Source: Dyella_B sp035503745
Lineage (GTDB): Bacteria; Pseudomonadota; Gammaproteobacteria; Xanthomonadales; Rhodanobacteraceae
Direction: 5' to 3'
Assembly: GCF_035503745.1 (NCBI RefSeq)
Contig: NZ_DATJTC010000005.1
Coordinates: forward strand, 61,508 to 125,507
Length of the DNA stretch: 64,000 nt
In this document: piece after piece, positions 60,326 to 64,000 of the stretch
Layout: each line of letters opens with the position of its first letter
Numbering within the stretch: position 1 is the first letter of the stretch
Translations under genes and position numbers: made by a program
Notes under the pieces: model-generated
What the model saw: the letters and a program-made list of their open reading frames with translations, nothing else
Told to the model about the DNA's origin: nothing
Database searches by the model: none

Positions 60326-62419
60326 ATGCCGCGCCAATCGGATCTACGCTTTTCCTTCTCCGTGTCCAGCCAAGGAGGACGACCTCTCGAACTCGATGTC
60401 GTGAGCTTCACCTTGCGCGAAGCCTTGAACACCCCGTTTCTGCTGACGCTCCAACTCAGCAGTACAAGTCCCGAGATCGACTTCGCCAGAGTGCTTGAAC
60501 ACGGCGCCACGTTGACCATCTGGCGTGGCGAGCAAGCGGTGCGTTACGTCCATGGTGTGATCAGTTCGTTTTCGCAAAAGGACAGCACCGCACGACGCTC
60601 CCATTACGCGGCCACGGTAGAGCCGCTGCTCGCCCGCGCCGATCTGCGCAGTGACTGGCGCATCTACCAGCTCCAAACCACTCCGACCACGCTCGCCCAG
60701 GCCGTCGCGCGTTCCGGCGAACGGGATATCGACACGCACTATCGGCGCGAACACCCGCCTGTCGACTACTGCGTGCAGCCGGGCGAGACCGATCTCCATT
60801 TCGTTAACCGCCTGTGCGCCGAATACGGCGTCTACTACGCCTACCGCTTCGACGCCCAGGGGGCGAAGCTCGCGCTGGGTGACTGCTTGTACGAGCACGG
60901 CGTCATCCCGGGCGGTCCGGTCATCTATAACGCCACGCCCGGGGGGGATCAGGCGATACCGTGCCTGAGCTCGTTCCAGTACACCGAAACCGTGCGTACC
61001 GCACGGCAGGTACAGACCCACTACGACCACCGTCACCCGCAGTACAACCATCGCGTCGCCCAGGTCGGCCGCAACCTCGCGCACCAGGCGAACGACTACG
61101 AAAAATATAGCTATCCCGGTCGTTACGTCGATGATGATGCCTTTGGCAAAGCCAAGACCGATGCGCGCTTACTGGGGTTGCGCGGCGATGCACAGATTGC
61201 CGCCATCAAGGGCGATGACGCACGTCTGGTTCCCGGGTTGGCGTTTGACCTGGAAGGCCACGGCCGGGAAAGCTGGAATCGTGGATGGCGGGTGTTGAGC
61301 CTGACGCATACCGGCACCCAAACCACCAGCCAGGAAGAGGATGGCGCGGACGCCACCGTCGGCACCCACTACGCGGTCGAAGGGAACGTCATCCCAGATG
61401 ATGTGGAATGGAGGGCACCGTCGTTGCCTCGCCCCCTGATCGATGGGCCGCAGATCGCCACCGTCGTCGGGCCCGCCGGGGAAGAGGTTTTTTGCAACGA
61501 CCAAGGCGAGGTGCGGGTGCAGTTCGCCTGGGATCTCTACGGCCAGCGTGACGAGCACAGTTCCTGCTGGGTGCGCGTGGGCCAGGGATGGGCCGGCGCC
61601 GGCTACGGCATGCTGGCCATTCCGCGTGTCGGTCAGGAAGTGCTCATTGCCTTCGAGTCCGGCGATGCGGATACCCCGATCATCATTTCCCGGCTGCATA
61701 ACTCGCTTCAACCCACGCCCTATGAACTGCCACGCTATCTGACCCGCACGGTCATGAAGACGCAGACTGTTAAAGGCCAGGGAAGCAACGAACTGCGGTT
61801 TGACGATCTTGCGGGCAACGAAGAAATCTACGTCCATGCGCAGAAAGACCAGAATATCGTCATCAACAACGACGAAACCACCCGTATCGGGCGAGACCGC
61901 AAAGAGAACGTAGCGAACGACGAAATCATCGCTATTGGGCATGACCGCACTGAAAACGTTACCAACGACGAGCAGGTGACGATCGGCCACGACCGCAAAC
62001 ACACCGTCGGCCAGGACAACACGCTCAGCATCACCCGCAACCATACCACCACCATCGGTAAGGATCGCGTCGAAGACGTGGGCAATCAACGCATCGACAA
62101 AACCGGTGGCGACCACACCATCACCACCGGAGGCCATGTAGATCACCGCGTGCAAGGCCAACTGCAACTTCAAGTCGGACAGCGCATCACGTACACCACC
62201 AAGCAATTGGTGCTCAATCTGGACGAGTTCGTCGTGAACACGCCAGGTGGCGTACTCCGCATCAATGCCCATGGCGCCCACTTCCAAGGCGTGGCACACA
62301 AAGTGGAGGCGGGTGTGATTGACCTGGTCGATGGCAGTGGTGGTGCGTCGATGATGATCGATGGCAAACCGCAGACCTCGTTGCCCATCGACTTGACCGA
62401 CCTCTTCCTTTCTCGTTGA
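60326..62419 (+). CDS. vgrG: VgrG (TssI), type VI secretion spike protein
   Basis: Trimeric spike that caps the Hcp tube and carries effectors. The 697 residues include a gp27-like N-terminal part ('LRFSFSVSSQGGRPLELDVV', 'VDYCVQPGETDLHFVNRLCA'), the gp5 OB-fold ('GEVRVQFAWDLYGQRDEHSS', 'GYGMLAIPRVGQEVLIAFES'), and a repetitive beta-prism at about 520-620 with 'IGRDRKENVANDEIIAIGHD'-type repeats. No extra C-terminal effector domain is fused; the end is 'LPIDLTDLFLSR'. AGGAGG precedes the ATG at 60326. The next gene, 22 bases on, is the candidate cargo. Confidence 0.96.
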   Translation: MPRQSDLRFSFSVSSQGGRPLELDVVSFTLREALNTPFLLTLQLSSTSPEIDFARVLEHGATLTIWRGEQAVRYVHGVISSFSQKDSTARRSHYAATVEPLLARADLRSDWRIYQLQTTPTTLAQAVARSGERDIDTHYRREHPPVDYCVQPGETDLHFVNRLCAEYGVYYAYRFDAQGAKLALGDCLYEHGVIPGGPVIYNATPGGDQAIPCLSSFQYTETVRTARQVQTHYDHRHPQYNHRVAQVGRNLAHQANDYEKYSYPGRYVDDDAFGKAKTDARLLGLRGDAQIAAIKGDDARLVPGLAFDLEGHGRESWNRGWRVLSLTHTGTQTTSQEEDGADATVGTHYAVEGNVIPDDVEWRAPSLPRPLIDGPQIATVVGPAGEEVFCNDQGEVRVQFAWDLYGQRDEHSSCWVRVGQGWAGAGYGMLAIPRVGQEVLIAFESGDADTPIIISRLHNSLQPTPYELPRYLTRTVMKTQTVKGQGSNELRFDDLAGNEEIYVHAQKDQNIVINNDETTRIGRDRKENVANDEIIAIGHDRTENVTNDEQVTIGHDRKHTVGQDNTLSITRNHTTTIGKDRVEDVGNQRIDKTGGDHTITTGGHVDHRVQGQLQLQVGQRITYTTKQLVLNLDEFVVNTPGGVLRINAHGAHFQGVAHKVEAGVIDLVDGSGGASMMIDGKPQTSLPIDLTDLFLSR

Positions 62420-62441
62420 CCCAGCGCGTACAGGATGGCGC

Positions 62442-64000
62442 ATGCTTATCAGCTACCCCTTTCTCACCCCCAGCTCCTCCGACGATTACGTCCAGGCCCC
62501 CAACGACTTGAGCCATTTGGGCGAACTCACCGGCGCCGGTATTTTTCCGCTCACGCAAGGCATCGAATGGCATGGCGGGTCGCACTGGCGCGGCCCCGCA
62601 CTCGCGGGTCAAGTGCAGCCCGTGCGCGCCATCGCCGATGGTGAAGTGGTGTTTGCCCGCGCCAGTGATGGCAAGCCCACTAACAATGACGCACTTAAGC
62701 AACATCCGCTGTGGTATTCCACCGGCTGGACCAGCAACGGCGTGGTGATCCTCAAACACACGACCGAGATCGGCGAGAACGTCGGTGTGACGTTCTATTC
62801 GATCTACCAGCATATGGACACGCTGCAGGACGTCGGTGCGGCGGGTCACCAGCACGCATTGACCCAGGGCGACAAGGTTTACCGCAAAGATGTGATCGGC
62901 ACTGCGGGGTTCATTTACGGTCAGCCGCACCACATCCACATCGAAATCGTCGCCGACCGCGCCAATACCGCCTTGCTCATGGGGCGTGACCACGATGAGC
63001 TGAGGTCCCCACAGGGCCGCACGTCTTGTGTGTGGGGTGATACGCACATTGTCGTGCCGGCCGACGTACCGATTTACGAGGCTGACCCCACGGCGGCCAC
63101 GGTGGCTTTTCGCATCCCCACGTTGCACGTGACGGCCGCTAGCGTCGAAGCCCTGTTCCATACCCCAATTGCACGTCTACGCGCCTTGACCAAGCCCGTG
63201 AGTGGGCTGGACGACCCGAGCGACAGCGACGCGAAGTGGTTTAGCAAGCGCAACGGCGACTACCAGCACGCCCAACATCCTGGCAGCGAACCGACTGACG
63301 AGCAGCGCACCATCCAGGTGCCACTGCTCTACGGCGCGGCGGTTGATACCGCCCCTAACAGCCCGCAGCGCACGCAATTGCCAGCGCGCTACTTCGCCAA
63401 GGAGGTTGGCCGCACGCCCCACGACATCCTGGTCACGTTGTCCGAAGCCCATGGCAAACTCACCGTTACCACCCGCCTCGAACTGGGGGGCACCCCCGAG
63501 ACCGTTCAGGAGAAGGGCGCTTATGACCTCTACGAACGCAGCCTCAAGGCGTCTCCAGGTTGTCCCAGCGCCGGCTACGAGATGCTGCGCTTTGGGCGCA
63601 TCTTGGGGCCGGATCAAGCCGCCGCGAGCGATCTGCATATGGGCCGTTTGCCGCATTTTCGGCCGATCGCTTTTACCAGCGCGCAGGGGCAACGGGTGGA
63701 GGGGTTTATCGACCTCAATGCCGAAGACGTCAATGTCTTCAGCGATGCGGATTTTCCACACTGGGATGGCTGGACGTTTATTGCCGATGATGTCGCTGTC
63801 GATAGCCGCGCCCGCTCCACGATGCTGCTGGACTTGATCGACCCGCCGTCGACGACACCCGCCGCGCCCTCGGCGACGCTACCCACGCCCGAACAAGTGC
63901 GTCAGCAAAAACAAGCTCGGCTGGTGCGCATTCAAGCCGCGTTGGCCAATGTCGACACGCAGAAGAAGCTGCGCAAGTGCGTGGTGACGATGGCCACGGA
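62442..64000 (+). CDS. Candidate T6SS effector with degenerate M23-like N-terminal domain (partial)
   Basis: At least 519 residues, open to the right edge. Residues 30-170 resemble a LytM/M23 peptidoglycan endopeptidase: 'VRAIADGEVVFARASDG', 'SNGVVILKHTTEIGENVGV', 'FYSIYQHMDTL' and the HxH motif in 'PHHIHIEIV' (His164, His166). The first zinc pair of M23, HxGxD, aligns with T38-Q-G-I-E42, so the first His is Thr and the Asp is Glu. The rest (171-519) is unfamiliar. It sits 22 bases after vgrG with AGGA before the ATG. Vgr-linked genes of this kind are usually cargo effectors, with an immunity gene next. No signal peptide is visible. Confidence 0.75.
   Translation, partial: MLISYPFLTPSSSDDYVQAPNDLSHLGELTGAGIFPLTQGIEWHGGSHWRGPALAGQVQPVRAIADGEVVFARASDGKPTNNDALKQHPLWYSTGWTSNGVVILKHTTEIGENVGVTFYSIYQHMDTLQDVGAAGHQHALTQGDKVYRKDVIGTAGFIYGQPHHIHIEIVADRANTALLMGRDHDELRSPQGRTSCVWGDTHIVVPADVPIYEADPTAATVAFRIPTLHVTAASVEALFHTPIARLRALTKPVSGLDDPSDSDAKWFSKRNGDYQHAQHPGSEPTDEQRTIQVPLLYGAAVDTAPNSPQRTQLPARYFAKEVGRTPHDILVTLSEAHGKLTVTTRLELGGTPETVQEKGAYDLYERSLKASPGCPSAGYEMLRFGRILGPDQAAASDLHMGRLPHFRPIAFTSAQGQRVEGFIDLNAEDVNVFSDADFPHWDGWTFIADDVAVDSRARSTMLLDLIDPPSTTPAAPSATLPTPEQVRQQKQARLVRIQAALANVDTQKKLRKCVVTMAT

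Overview
The window looks like a chromosomal segment of a high-GC gammaproteobacterium of the Xanthomonadales, most like the Rhodanobacteraceae (Dyella, Rhodanobacter, Luteibacter, Frateuria). The grounds are the order ndk-rlmN-pilF-rodZ-yfgM-bamB-der with no ispG or hisS inside it, pgsA followed by tRNA-Gly, tRNA-Gly and tRNA-Cys, a class II-like aroA, and an isolated polyhydroxyalkanoic-acid system protein. This placement is inference; no marker was searched.

Region by region. 1-14.6 kb is housekeeping: the end of a LysR regulator, a Nudix-mnmA-hflD operon, clpS-clpA, infA, an FHA membrane protein, an amino-acid and envelope run (serC, pheA, aroA, kdsB, a low-molecular-weight phosphatase), then uvrC and pgsA. 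14.6-15.1 kb holds two identical tRNA-Gly genes and tRNA-Cys, each with its own terminator. 15.1-18.1 kb is accessory: gene-poor DNA, a higBA toxin-antitoxin pair with a palindromic operator, a small protein that matches the CheD-type deamidase signature, and a Pr6Pr-like membrane protein. 18.2-28 kb carries a TonB-dependent receptor, a three-gene RND efflux operon and a photolyase. 28-39.6 kb has a cation/proton antiporter, two DHA2-type MFS transporters, ligA-epmA, a divergent pair of RcsB-like response regulators, a pirin and an exported protein with an internal duplication. 39.8-44.3 kb is a fatty-acid oxidation operon (TetR/PsrA-like regulator, FadN-like fused enzyme, thiolase) with two PsrA-type operators. 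44.4-58.2 kb is housekeeping again: ndk to der, a rhodanese-MoeB fusion, folD, guaB, guaA, tadA and a sirtuin.

The right end (58.9-64 kb) is the most interesting part. A decayed tyrosine-integrase fragment is followed by three exact copies of an 18-bp palindrome (CGGGCAA-N4-TTGCCCG), then a perfect sigma-54 promoter, then a type VI secretion cluster: hcp, vgrG and a large protein with an M23-like N-terminus that runs off the window. The hcp gene has a single-base deletion. Read together this is a sigma-54 and enhancer-controlled T6SS delivery module with a candidate peptidoglycan-targeting effector whose zinc site is altered.
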